DNA from: Diphasiastrum complanatum
Lineage: Eukaryota; Streptophyta; Lycopodiopsida; Lycopodiales; Lycopodiaceae
Reading direction: 5' to 3'
DNA length: 64,000 nt
Assembly: GCA_029204225.1 (NCBI GenBank)
Contig: CM055102.1
Coordinates: 28,260,969 to 28,324,968 of the forward strand
The notes beneath the pieces were generated by a model. That model searched no databases and was not told the origin of the DNA. It saw only the letters and a program-made list of their open reading frames with translations. The position numbers were made by a program, and so were the translations under genes. Below, piece by piece: positions 45,193 to 56,099 of the stretch. Position 1 is the stretch's first letter. The number at the start of each line of letters is the position of its first letter.

Positions 45193-45492
45193 TTGCTTGG
45201 AATACTAAGCCAACATTATGCAAAGGAAGCTATCTCTCGATTAGAAGATGTTTTATCAAAAGCAGGACTCCATAAAGGACATGTCAAAATTCAAAAAGAT
45301 GAAAAGTTTTCAGGAAAAAATGGGAACATGCCAACTAAGCCAAGCATAGGAGGAACAAAAGCACGTCGTTTTCTATCAAATCATACTGGTAAGGCTTCTA
45401 ATATTCAACACTCAGTCTGGACAGATATTATTGCTGCCACTCAAGACTTCGAGAAAGACGGCAAAACCAGAGTACTAAAAGTTGATGTATGA
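45193..45492 (+). pseudogene. Putative DDE transposase-like gene, part 3
   Basis: Reads YAKEAISRLEDVLSKAGLHKGHVKIQKDEKFSGKNGNMPTKPSIGGTKARRFLSNH, a basic segment, and ends at a TGA at 45,490-45,492. The C-terminal catalytic Glu region cannot be identified with confidence. Sequence after about 45,600 is unrelated low-complexity DNA. Confidence 0.35.
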
Positions 45493-45729
45493 AAAAAGCT
45501 TGATAGTATGATTGCTATTTTAAGAAAAGAAAAATACTCTGATATTGATAAGAAAGTTGTCCAAAAGGACTTGTGTCGAGTTTGTTAATGCAACACGTGT
45601 CCTGCATGTTGCCGAGAGAGTGGAAAATGTAAAGGGGGGTTATGTCAAGGCCCACCTCCCTCCCCCCAAAAAACTAAGGGGAGACAAGGGTGGGGGAATG
45701 TAGACCTCACCCCCACCCTAAAAAAAAAA

Positions 45730-46180
45730 GAATGTGTGGGGTGTCGTAAAACGGCAGGGGCGCATGAGCAGCAGCGGAAAAGGCGAAGGCAGAAAAAGGC
45801 GAAGGTGTCCTTAGAGCGAAGGTAGAAAAAGGCGAAAAAGTCGAAGGCAAGGAAAAGGAGAAAAAGGCAAAAAAGGCGAAGGTGCCTTTAAATTGATTCT
45901 AAGTCATTCTGGCCTCTGTGTCTCCTTTTTCGCAAAGGGAAAAAAAGGCAAAAAAGCCTTAAAAATGGTTTCTAAGGCATTCTAACTACTGTGTCTCCTT
46001 TTTTGCGAAGGGGCAAAAAAGGCGGAAAAAAAAAAAACGAAGGTGCCTTAAAATGGTTTCTAAGGCATTTTGGCTATTGTGTCTCCTTTTTTGCGAAGGG
46101 GCAAAAAAGGCGAAGGTGTCTTAAAATCGTTAAGGCAAAAGAATCTCAAAGGAAAAAATGTGAAGGTCCGAAAACACGTA
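45730..46180. repeat. Degenerate tandem repeat with AAAAAGGCGAAGG words
   Basis: Repeated blocks of about 80-90 bp, each with TTTCTAAGGCATTCTGGCTA, CTGTGTCTCCTTTTTTGCGAA and GGGGCAAAAAAGGCGAAGG. Three blocks are clear (about 45,880, 45,960 and 46,040) and a shorter one follows. The inverted form of the core (CGCCTTTTTCGC) recurs in the Copia LTR at 52.6-52.8 kb. Confidence 0.7.
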
Positions 46181-46429
46181 GTCGGCCTTCAGTGTTCAGG
46201 ATTTCCATTACTTGAACGATTTGTTTAGGATTGAGCATAAGAAATCTAACATGGGGAGGCTAAATCCTCCCCACACTCCCACACACACCACCCTAACCCC
46301 CCCCCCCCGAAAAAAAAAAAAAAAAAACTTTTTTGTGGGACTCGAGGATGGGGCCTCTTTATTTTTTCGAGGGGAGAGAGCCCTTAAGAAAACAACTCTC
46401 CCCCACAAATAGAGATCGAATGTGGCTGG

Positions 46430-47057
46430 AGGTATACCTCATTGTGGCCTATCATGTAGGCTTGCCACATGAAAACCATGCATGCTTGGGTTTTGCCACG
46501 TGCCAAGCCACATAGGCCTACCATAGGCTTGTGTAGCAGGCCACATATGCATGTCATAGGCCTGTTATCTGCCAAGCTTGTCGCAGGGTCTCACATGGCA
46601 AGCCACATAGGTCAACACATGGCAAACTATGCAGACTTGGGGTTGCCATGTGGTCAACCACGTAGGCATACCATAGGATTCTGTGGCAAACCAACCAGGC
46701 TCTACCACGTAGGCTTGAGTGGACCTAGAGAGAGAGAGAGAGAGAGAGAGAGTTAGAGATATGGGGCTCAAAAGTCGTCACATGGTATGCCACATAGGCT
46801 TGCCACATGTAAAACCATGTAGGCTTGGGACTTGCCATGTGGAAAAACACGTAGGACTACCATAGTCTTGTGTAGCAGGCCACGTAGGCATGTCATAGGT
46901 TTGCTATCTACCAGGCTTGTCGTAGACTGCCACGTGGCAAGCCATGTAGGCCTACCCCATGGCAAGTCATGCAAGCTTGGGGTTTGCCAATCATGTAGTT
47001 CTAACATAGGCTTGCATGGCAAGCCAACCAGGCTCTACCACGTAGGCCTGAGTGGAC

Positions 47058-47093
<36 letters not shown>

Positions 47094-48240
47094 TAGTGGC
47101 TCGAAAGTTGCCATGTAGGCATGCCACGTGGAAAACCATGTAGGCTTGGGATTGAAGCCACGTAGGCTACCATAGGCTTGTGTGGCTTGTGTGGCAAGCC
47201 TATGTGGCATGTTGTAGGTTGCCACATAGGCTTGCCATAGGCTTGTGTGGCAAGCCAGCCAGGCTCTGCCATGTAGGCTTGAGTGGATCTAGAGAGAGAA
47301 GGAGGTGGGCCTCACAAACTACCATGTAATAAGCCATGTAGGCCTGCCACGTGGAAAACAATGTAAGGTTGGTACTTCTCGTGTCGTAAGCCACGTAGGA
47401 CTACCATAGGCTTGTGTAGCAGGCCACATAGGCATGTCATAGATTTACTATCTGCCAATCTTGTCATAGGCTGTTGTGGAAAGCCATGTAGGTCTACCAC
47501 GTGGCAAGTTCTGCAAGCTTAGAGTTTGTCACGTGGCAAACTCACGTAGGTCTAACATAGGCTTGTGTGGCAAGCCAACCAGGCTTTGCCACGTAGGCTG
47601 AGTGGACCTAGAGAGAGAAAGAGGTCGAGCTCAAAAGTTATCATGTGGCAAGCCATGTAGGCCTACCATATTCTTGTGTGGCTTGCCACATGGCCTCCCA
47701 TAGGCTTGTGTAGCAGGACACATAGGCTTTCTATCTACCAAGCCTGTCATAGGCTGCCATGTGGCAAGTCACGTATGCATTCCATGTCGCAAATCATGTA
47801 GGCTTGGGGTTAGCCACATGGCAAAAGCCATGTAGGCCCATCATAGGCTGGAAAGCCAACCAGGCTCTGCTGCCTATGTGGTTTGCTATCTGCCAAGCCT
47901 GTCGCACACTGCCATGTGACAAGCGACGTAGGTCTACCACATGGCAAATCATGCAAGCTTGAGGTTTTCCAAGTGGCAAGCCATGTAGGCCTACCATAGG
48001 CTTGTATGGCAAGCCAACCGGGCTCTACCACATAGGCTTGAGTGGACCTAAAGAGAGAGAGAGAGAGAGATATATACATAGTTGGGCTCGAAAGTTGCCA
48101 TATGGCAAGCCACGTAGGCCTACCACATGGCAAACCATGCATGCTTGGGGTTTGCCACATTGCAGGCCACACTAGGCCTACCATAGGCTTGTGTAGCAGG
48201 CCACATATGCATGTCGTAGGCCTGCTACCTGTCAAGCTAT
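46430..48240. repeat. Satellite-like array with CCACGTAGGC and GCCACGTGGCAAGCC words
   Basis: Irregular tandem array in which short words (CCATAGGCTTGTGTGGCAAGCC type, CCACGTAGG, GGCATGTCATAGG) recur on both strands because many are palindromic. Larger units end in AGGCTTGAGTGGACCTAGAGAGAG; ends near 46,735, 47,065, 47,295, 47,605 and 48,050 give spacings of about 230-450 bp. GA tracts follow three of the ends. All ORFs here (60-140 residues of Gly/Pro/Trp/His) are artefacts. Confidence 0.85.
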
Positions 48241-48259
48241 ACAGGGTGTGGGCAATGTA

Positions 48260-51200
48260 CCTGTGCAGTTTCCTGATGGTAAATCAAGAACATCCCTAAT
48301 GTGCTTTATGTTCCTGGACTCAAAAAGAGTTTGCTTTCTGTTGGAGTAATGGCTAATCAACATCTTAAGGTTGAATTTGTCAAGGATGGATGCCTTATGA
48401 GGGATATGAACCACAATCATAAAGTGGTGGAGATAGTAACTATGGCCTTTATAAACTGGATGCTGTAAAACCAGGAGAATATGGTTTGGCTATCTCAACA
48501 ACATCTCAATCTGAGTTGTGGCACAGAAGACTTGGTCATTTGAACTATGGGAGCTTGAGATTGATGGCGAAGCTAACGATGGTAATAGGATTACCGACAT
48601 TGCAGGATGATCATCATGCAATATGTGAAGGATGCGTCATGGGAAAGCATCACAGGGAGACATTCAAGAAAGGTGGAGCTGCAAGAGCTGGAACTTATTC
48701 ACAGCAACCTGTGTGGCCCAATGAAGACCATGTCGTTGGGGAAAGCATATTATTTTATGACTTTCATAGATGATTATTCTAGGAGGACATGGATTTATTT
48801 CTTGAAGAAGAAATCTGACGCTTTTGCTCGCTTCAAGGAGTTCAAGACTTTGGTAGAGAACCAACTGGATGCACGCATCAAAGTGCTCAAATGAAATATA
48901 GGGGGCGAATACAAATCTGATGATTTTGAGGACTTTTGCAAAGAACACGACATCAAAAGACAATCCACACAATCACACACGCCGCATAGTAATGGTGTAG
49001 CTGAAAGGAAAAACAAGACTATTATGGAGAATGCATGCTCCATGATGAAGCAAACGGGTTTGACCGATTCACTTTTGTCAGAAGCGTGCAGTGCGGCAAC
49101 ATTCTTGCAAAACAGGAGCCCTATTGTTGCAGTTTCAAATGTGACTCTCAAAGAAGCATTCATAGGAATAAAGCCAAAAATCGACAAGTTTTGTGTCATT
49201 GGATGTAAGGCCTATGTACATGTGCCAAAGGAAGAGCGAAAGAAACTTGATGCCAAAGCAATCAAGTGTATCTTCGTTGGTTATGACGAGAGGACGAAGG
49301 CATACAGGTGTTTTGATCCTGTAATGAACAAGATTCACATTAGCAAAGATGTGATCTTTGATGAGATGCATAGGTATGAAGATGAAGACCATGCAAGTGG
49401 CGAAAGCATCAAAAGACTTCTCACAATTTTGGAAGAAGAAGATGAATAAGACGCTCCACAAGATGATGCACATGAAGATGAGAGTCGAGAGGGCGAGTAT
49501 GAAAGGACACCACCTATTCAAGAGCCTATTGGGAGGTACTTTCCAATAGGAGCAATAAAGGAGAAACCGGTTGGAAGTAAGAGACGTTACTTGGACACTC
49601 CTTGGGATACATACTCTCCATGTAGTGTATCACCTGAATCTAAGATACCAAAATGGTATGAGAAGATCATGAAGGACACAAAGCTAAATCAACCAGGATC
49701 TAGCACACAAGGAGAAGTGAGAAGATCAATGCGGGAAAGGAAGTCTCTCGATCGTTATCATGTGAACTATGCCCTAATGAGTGACATTTTGAAGTGTCGA
49801 GAGCCATTAACCTTCGATGAGGCAAAAGATCACAAAGAGTGGCAAAGGGCGGTGAAAGAGGAGATGGAATCCATCCACAGGCATGATAAATGGGAGTTGG
49901 TTAATCTACCACTTGGAAAGAAACCCATTGACAACAAATGGGTGTTTAGAACAAAGTTTCATGCGGATGGCATGATAGCAAAGCATAAGGCACGCCTAGT
50001 AGTGAAGGGTTATGAGCAAAGCAAAGGAATTGGCTATGAAGAGACATTTGCTTCAGTGGCTAAGTGGACTATGCTACGCTTTATCATTGCCCTAGCATCT
50101 CATTTTGGATGGAAGATCCATTAAATGGATGTGAAGTCCGCATTTTTGAATGGTGACTTAGAGGAAGAAGTTTACATGGTCCAACCGCAGGGCTTTATGG
50201 CAAAAGGACAAGAACAGAAGGTATGTAAACTACACAAAGCACTTTATGGCCTTAAGCAAGTGCCACGCGCATGGTATGGACGCATTGACAATTATTTTCT
50301 TTCTCATGGGTTTGTAAGAACAAATTCAGATCCAAATTTTAATGTTCTTATAAACGATGATAGCATTGCCTTGATTGTACTTTATGTTGATGATATTATT
50401 ATCAAGGGCAATGATGAGAACCTCACTCGTTCTATCAAAGCCAACTTATGCAAGCAGTTTGAGATGGCAGATTTAGATCTTATGCACTACTGTTTGGGTG
50501 TTGAAGTATGGCAAACTGGCAGTGATATCAGGTTATGTCAAAACAAGTATGTGGGCGAGGTATTGGAGAGATTTCACATGACAGAGTGCAAACCTTCCAT
50601 CACCCCTTGCGAAGCTGGTAAGAAACTATCTCGTATTGATGATAGTGCACATGTTGACGCTACTCTATTTCGTCAGCTAGTTGGGAGTTTGATATATCTT
50701 ACGACTACACGTCCTCATATCTGCTATGTTGTAAGTTTGATTAGTCAATTCATGTCATCACCCACTATGAACCATTGGAAAGCTGCAAAAAGGATTTTGA
50801 GGTATGTGAAAGGTATACCTAACTTTGGCCTAATCTACAAAAGACAAAGTGTTTTACCTAAGTTGCAAGGTTATGTTGACACTGATTGGGCAGGAAGTAT
50901 AGATGATAGAAAGTCAACAATAGGTTATGCCTTCAATTTTGGTAGCGGTTGTTTTTCATGGCTAGCAAGAAGCAAAGATACTATTTCTCTTTCTTCTACA
51001 GAAGCCGAATATAAAGTGTTAAGTTTTGCTACCCAGGAAGCTGTTTGGCTACGTGAGTTGTTATGTGAGATTGGCATGAAGCAGGTAAATCCTACTGTTA
51101 TTTTCTGTGACAGTCAAAGTGGAATACAATTGGCTAAGAATCTTGTCTTTCACACAAGGACAAAACATATTGAGGTAAAATATCACTTTGTGCGTGAATA

Positions 51201-51333
51201 GCTACAATCTGAAGATATAAGTATTGTACATTGTTCTACGTTGTTACAAGTTGCTGATATATCAATGAAAGCTTTAAGTAAAAAAAAGTTTGAGACTTTT
51301 AGAGCCAAACTTGGCTTAGATCTGGTTATGTAA
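48260..51333 (+). pseudogene. Copia C3 pol (protease end to RNase H), truncated at the 5' side
   Basis: Begins in the protease end block (VLYVPGLKKSLLSVG), then LWHRRLGHLNYGSLRLM, and an integrase core with HSNLCGPM, FIDDYSRRTWIYF, GGEYKS and AERKNKT. The long frame from 48,607 continues through reverse transcriptase (NKWVFRTKFHADG, MDVKSAFLNGDLEEEVYM, YGLKQVPRAWY, YVDDIIIKGN) and RNase H (DWAGSIDDRKSTIGY, TEAEYKVL, FHTRTKHIEVKYHF) to a stop near 51,333. It is broken by a frameshift near 48,670 and by TGA 48,892, TAA 49,447, TAA 50,122 and TAG 51,199. C3 differs clearly from C1, C2 and C4 and belongs to another Copia lineage. Gag and 5' LTR are missing; satellite DNA abuts directly. Confidence 0.9.
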
Positions 51334-51405
51334 AAAGCCTTTACTTGTAATACTATCATAGAGGTATGTTCCATGAATAGAGTAAACTCTAAAATAAAGA
51401 GAGAC

Positions 51406-51446
51406 GTTGATCATTGAGGGAGAGAGTTAAAATAGCAATGATCAAC
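51406..51446. repeat. Short perfect inverted repeat at the C3 3' end
   Basis: GTTGATCATTG (51,406-51,416) and CAATGATCAAC (51,436-51,446) are perfect 11-bp complements around the purine run GAGGGAGAGAG, the likely C3 polypurine tract. The 3' LTR of C3 probably starts within or just after this hairpin; its end is not resolved. Confidence 0.6.
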
Positions 51447-52360
51447 TTTTACAGTGCTTTCTTATTTCGACGACACCACGTGTGTTTGGTTCCAAAATTA
51501 TCGGGCCGTCTTTCTTTTACGAGCCCTTTGAGTGCTTTTAAGCAATTTTATCTTTGTACTTGCTTATCAGTTGAATATACAATTTGAGGTGAGCTATTCT
51601 GTTGTCTTGTCTTGTTGCACTTGATGTTGTGTTGTGGTGATTGATCCGGTCAGGTGTTTAAATTATTTTCTTAAGTGTTACATCCTTTTATAGAGTGTCC
51701 AAGTCCTATCTGGCCACTTGGCTTTCCCTCCAAAATGTAAACCCTACTATTTTTGGGTCTAGATTCAATGTACCCAAAAGTCAAATTTGAATCTCTCTCA
51801 AACTTGACTACCAACTTTCCTACAATTTCAAAAAGTATTTATTGGATGTATTTTGTACTAATATAACTTCAAAAAGTTTATCTCTAAGTCTAAATTGAGT
51901 TTTGGCCTCTTATTGACGATTTACCAAAATATGACTAAACTAGACTCACAACCAACTCAAGTTCCTACACATGTTCATTTCCTCATTTCAATAAAGTAGA
52001 TTGGTTTTCTTCAGGAATGGATTGATGAATGTCCGTGCTCTCTATCACTTTTCCTCCATCTCTCATGCTTTCTTTGGTTTTTGCTAATTGTTGGATCTGA
52101 ATGTTATTGGAATTGTATGTTATTATTCTTTTTATGAGAGAGAAAGGGAGAGCGAGAAAGAGTAAGATATCTTTGTTGTGGATGCGTAGTGTTAATGGAT
52201 GTAGTGTTAATGTTTAGGGTTAATGGATGTTAGAGTTAGATTTGGATCTTTCATTCATGCTGAAATCTGAACTATACTATCGCTCTCATGGGAACGAACC
52301 TACGCGTGACAACTAACTTCATCTCTTTGATTGGTTTGAGGTTAGGCAAGGAAAGAAACC
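51447..52360. other. Region after C3, probably its 3' LTR
   Basis: AT-rich with no ORF. It follows the C3 purine tract and precedes a fragment of another Copia element. It is likely LTR sequence, but with no second copy in the window neither boundary can be set. Confidence 0.35.
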
Positions 52361-52462
52361 CACTACACTAATATTTTTACCAAAGCATTAAGTTTGGAAT
52401 CACACAGAAGATTCTATGTAGAACTAAGTTTGAAGGTCAAGGCATTCAAGGATTCAGATTAA
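52361..52462 (+). pseudogene. C-terminal RNase H remnant of a C5-family Copia
   Basis: Reads YTNIFTKALSLESHRRFYVELSLKVKAFKDSD and stops at TAA 52,460-52,462. It closely matches the C5 end at 62,163 (DIFTKAVSVN, LSLKIKAFTDPD). Only about 34 codons remain. It is followed after seven bases by an LTR start. Confidence 0.8.
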
Positions 52463-52996
52463 AGAGAAATGTTGGATTATTCTCCTTCTTACCAATCGTC
52501 TAATCGGTTTTAATCTTCATCCATTGTTAATCCAGTTCTGCGGATTTTCTCGTGTGTTTACACAGTCTGCAAAATTACACGGAGTTTACAACATTGTCTT
52601 CTTTTTCGCCTGTCAGAAATCCTGTTGAAAAATGCAGTGTCGCCTTTTTCGCATTTTTTGCTTGACAAAAATCTCTAGTAAAATCATAGTGTCGCATTTT
52701 TCGCTTTTTCCAAAAAACCTCAAATGTTAAAGAAATGACTCTGACAAAGTGTGGGTCAACTCTAAATGAGATTTAAGGGCACCTTCTCCTTTTTTGTCTT
52801 TTTCGCGAAAAAACCCGACAGTGTCGCTTGTGGCTGTTTTAGTTCATTTCTGCAGAGCTACAGTTTTGGTTCATTTATGCAGACAAAACGTTTCCGGCCA
52901 ATTTCACCACTTATCATCAATCAATGACAAGGACCGGATGGATGCCAGCTGATCACCAGCCAACTAGCGATCGCATTTGACGACCTAATTTCTTAG

Positions 52997-53004
52997 TATA
53001 AATA
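52997..53004 (+). promoter_or_regulatory. TATA box of the C5-family LTR
   Basis: TATAAATA in an LTR with a leader-like AT/CT-rich stretch downstream. The (CT)n tract begins about 66 bases later, so it would fall in the transcribed leader. Confidence 0.6.
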
Positions 53005-53067
53005 GTTGTTCATATTCATACAGTTTCATGATTATCAAGAGATCAATCAGCAAGCATTTGAATAGTT

Positions 53068-53233
<166 letters not shown>

Positions 53234-53387
53234 CTGCGAGCTTGAACACTCATGAGCATTGTAGCTCACTTCTTAGAGTTGTTTTAGAGATTGCTATTGT
53301 GCTACTACTTATCAGCATTGCGCATTAATTCAGACTTTCATTTTAGCTGCTAGGAAATTGCTTAGAGTACGCGATTTCGATCCGCAA

Positions 53388-54069
53388 TGTAAAAATTACA
53401 GCAAATAAGGATCCTTAAACACTTGAAATGATGAGGGAAACAATAGATTATGATTTCATAAGATTAGCACAAGTTGAACCATCAAAATCCATCAAAAATC
53501 TATGCTTGAACCTCACTAAATGGCCCAAATTCTTGAAGAAGGCTTCACACGTGTGAAAGTACGGCCTCCCACAGTCTGAGTACTGTACACCAGACCTACA
53601 TTTAATCCTATAATCATTAGTAATCACAAGTACTCAAACAATTATGAACATAGAGAGCAATTGCACCATTATGAGAGAAAAAACATGAAATTGCTTGATT
53701 GATTTTGGTGAGATATCATCACCTATATATACATGATCCATCACGGTTTTGGGCAGGTATGAGTAGCCCTAAACCTATCCCTAATGCTAATTTTGGTGGA
53801 TCTTTCATCCCTACCAAGTTAGGGTTGGAATCTTGGAGATCCCTCAACAATGCAAAAATTACCAAAAATAGCTCCTATTTTTTCTCCCTTGTATCTAAGC
53901 ATAATTTGGACTCATTCCAAAGGTTCTAACACTTAGGTCTACTTGAGAACATCCTTATGAATGGAATCCTATGCTATTTGGCACGTGTGACAAGCCACAT
54001 CATGACCATCTAACTATTTACAAGTCATATGACCAAAACTAGTCAAGCTAGAATTGTGAATTTTTAACA
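53388..54069 (-). mobile_element. 3' LTR of Copia element C4
   Basis: 682 bp. On the minus strand it runs from TGTTAAAAATTCACA to TGCTGTAATTTTTACA. The other copy (58,863-59,544) has the same length, and I see only a couple of differences (near 53,774 and 54,055). Target duplication CGCAA lies at 53,383-53,387 and 59,545-59,549. It carries TTCACACGTGTGAA at 53,544-53,557 and a minus-strand TATATATAGG near 53,723. Confidence 0.97.
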
Positions 54070-54081
54070 CTCCTCCTCACT
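54070..54081 (-). other. Polypurine tract of C4
   Basis: On the minus strand AGTGAGGAGGAG sits directly before the 3' LTR, just after the Pol stop codon. Nearly identical to the tract of C2b. Confidence 0.9.
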
Positions 54082-54083
54082 AT

Positions 54084-56099
54084 CTAGCTTGGTTCAATCA
54101 TTGCTTTACTAATCACTCCAAGTGATGATCTGAACTTCATAAAAGGTGTCTTTTGAAGTGGTTTAGTAAGTAGATCAGCTACACATTCATTGCTTGGAAC
54201 ATGCTCCAAAGCAATCTCCTTGGCTTGCACCATTTCTCTCACAAAGTGATGGCATATCTCAATGTGCTTAGATCTTGCATGGAAGATTGGGTTAGATGCA
54301 AGGTGTTGGGCTGATATATTGTCATTGTAGATGATTGGTGCCTCCTCTGAATCCATGATCTTTAGTTCCACCAATAATCTCTTGATCCAAAGTACCTCCT
54401 TTGTAGTGGTTGTCAAAGCTTTGTACTCGGCCTCGGTTGAAGATAGAGATATAGTTTCTTGCTTTTTTGAAAGCCATGAAACCACACCTTCTCCTATGAA
54501 AGTTGAATAGGCACTTGTTGATTTCCTATCCCTCTTGTCCCCTGCAAAATCTGAATCACTAAATGCATGAAGGTTAATCACATCTCCTCTATATAGAATC
54601 CCAAAATCCAATGTACCCGAGATGTATCTTAGAATCCTCTTAGCCTTTTTCCAATGGATATTCAATGGCTTTTGCATGGATTGGCTCAACCTACATACAC
54701 TAAAGCTAAGATCTGGTCTAGTTATAGTGATCCACATTAAGGAACCTATAAGTTGCCTAAACAAAGTGACGTCCATGAAGGATCTTTCATCATCTTCATT
54801 TGGCACTTTTACATCTTGCTCCATTGGTGTGTCAACACTTTTGCATACTTCCATCTTAAACTTCTTCAAAAGACTTTGAGCATAGTTTACTTGACTTATA
54901 AAGATAAAATCAAACCCTCTAAGTACTTCTATGCCGAAGATGAAGTGAAGACACCCTAGATCTACCATCTTGAACTCTAAGGATAGATCTATCTTGATTT
55001 TTTCAATACCATCAACACTATTTCCACTAATGATGATGTCATCTACATAAATGAGTAAAAGTACAATACCAACATCATCAAACTTAATGTAAAGAGTGGG
55101 ATCATATTCACTTTGAACAAAAGAAAGTGAAATAAGATAGCAATGTAGTCTTGAATTCCAAGATCTCGAGGCTTGCTTCAAGCCATAGATGCTTCTTTGG
55201 AGATGGCATACTTTGTTCTCCATTCCATGCTTGATGAACCCTTGTGGCTGCTCCATATAGATATCCTCTTCCAAAAAACCATTCAAGAAAGCATTAGAGA
55301 CATCCATTTGACATAGAATCCATCCAAAATGTGATGCAAGTGCAATGATTAGTCTTATTGTGACCATCTTGGCCACGGGTGCAAAAGTTTCCTCATAGTC
55401 TATCCCTCTCTCTTGAGCATAACCTTTTGCAACTAATCTTGCTTTATGTTTGTTAACACTCCCATTTGCATTCAACTTAATCTTGAAGACCCACTTGCAT
55501 CCTATTACATTCCTTTGAGGTCTCTCAACAAGCAACCAAGTTTCATTCTCAATCAAGGCATCATACTCATCCAACATAGCTTTATACCATTCTTTGGAGT
55601 TCAATGCATCTTCAACATTAGACGGTTCTTCAAAACTAGATAAAGCATAAGAAGTGGATGAGATACCCTCAACTTGCTGTCCTTTGCCTTGATATGTGAG
55701 CCTTGATGGCTCCACTTTTGCCCTTGAAGATCTCCTTGGTGTGATAGGTGGGTTTGGTGCTTGCTCCTCCATGAGCTCCTCCTCAAAACCAAGATCTTGC
55801 TCCTCGGCCATCTTCTTCTTGATTGTTGGAGCACTTGAGCCTTCTTCAAGCATATGCATATGATGTTCATCAAAGATGACATCCCTTGAAACAACAAATT
55901 TGTTCAAGGATGGGAGATAGACTTTGTAGCCCTTGCTTGAGCTTGCATATCCAAGCATGATCCCTCTTGTGGAAGATGGATCCTCCTTGGTTCTTGTTTC
56001 CAATGGCACATGCACATAACATATACACCCAAAAACTTTCAAGTGATTAAGATTGGGTTTTTTTTTCATACAACATCTCATAAGGAGTTTTGCCTTCAA
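54084..56099 (-). pseudogene. Copia C4 Pol, integrase end to RNase H
   Basis: 671 residues without a stop. The integrase C-terminal region (NHLKVFGCICYVHVP, SSKGYKVYLPS, TPRRSSRAKVEPSRLTY) is at about residues 17-140. Reverse transcriptase is at about 190-420, with CKWVFKIKLNANGS, MDVSNAFLNGFLEEDIYM, YGLKQASRSW and the catalytic YVDD at 351-354. RNase H follows with FSDSDFAGDKRDRKSTSAY, STEAEYKAL, HARSKHIEICHHFVRE and ADLLTKPL. All catalytic motifs look normal. It overlaps the upstream ORF in another frame; the break lies in an A run. Confidence 0.95.

Noticed and set aside
46469-48299. Many ORFs of 60-140 residues rich in Gly, Pro, Trp and His
   Set aside because: They arise on both strands of a palindromic satellite and have no consistent frame.
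53699-53929. Identical 76-residue ORFs at 53,699-53,929 and 59,174-59,404
   Set aside because: They lie in the two LTRs of C4, antisense to the element, so the duplication is explained by the LTR pair.
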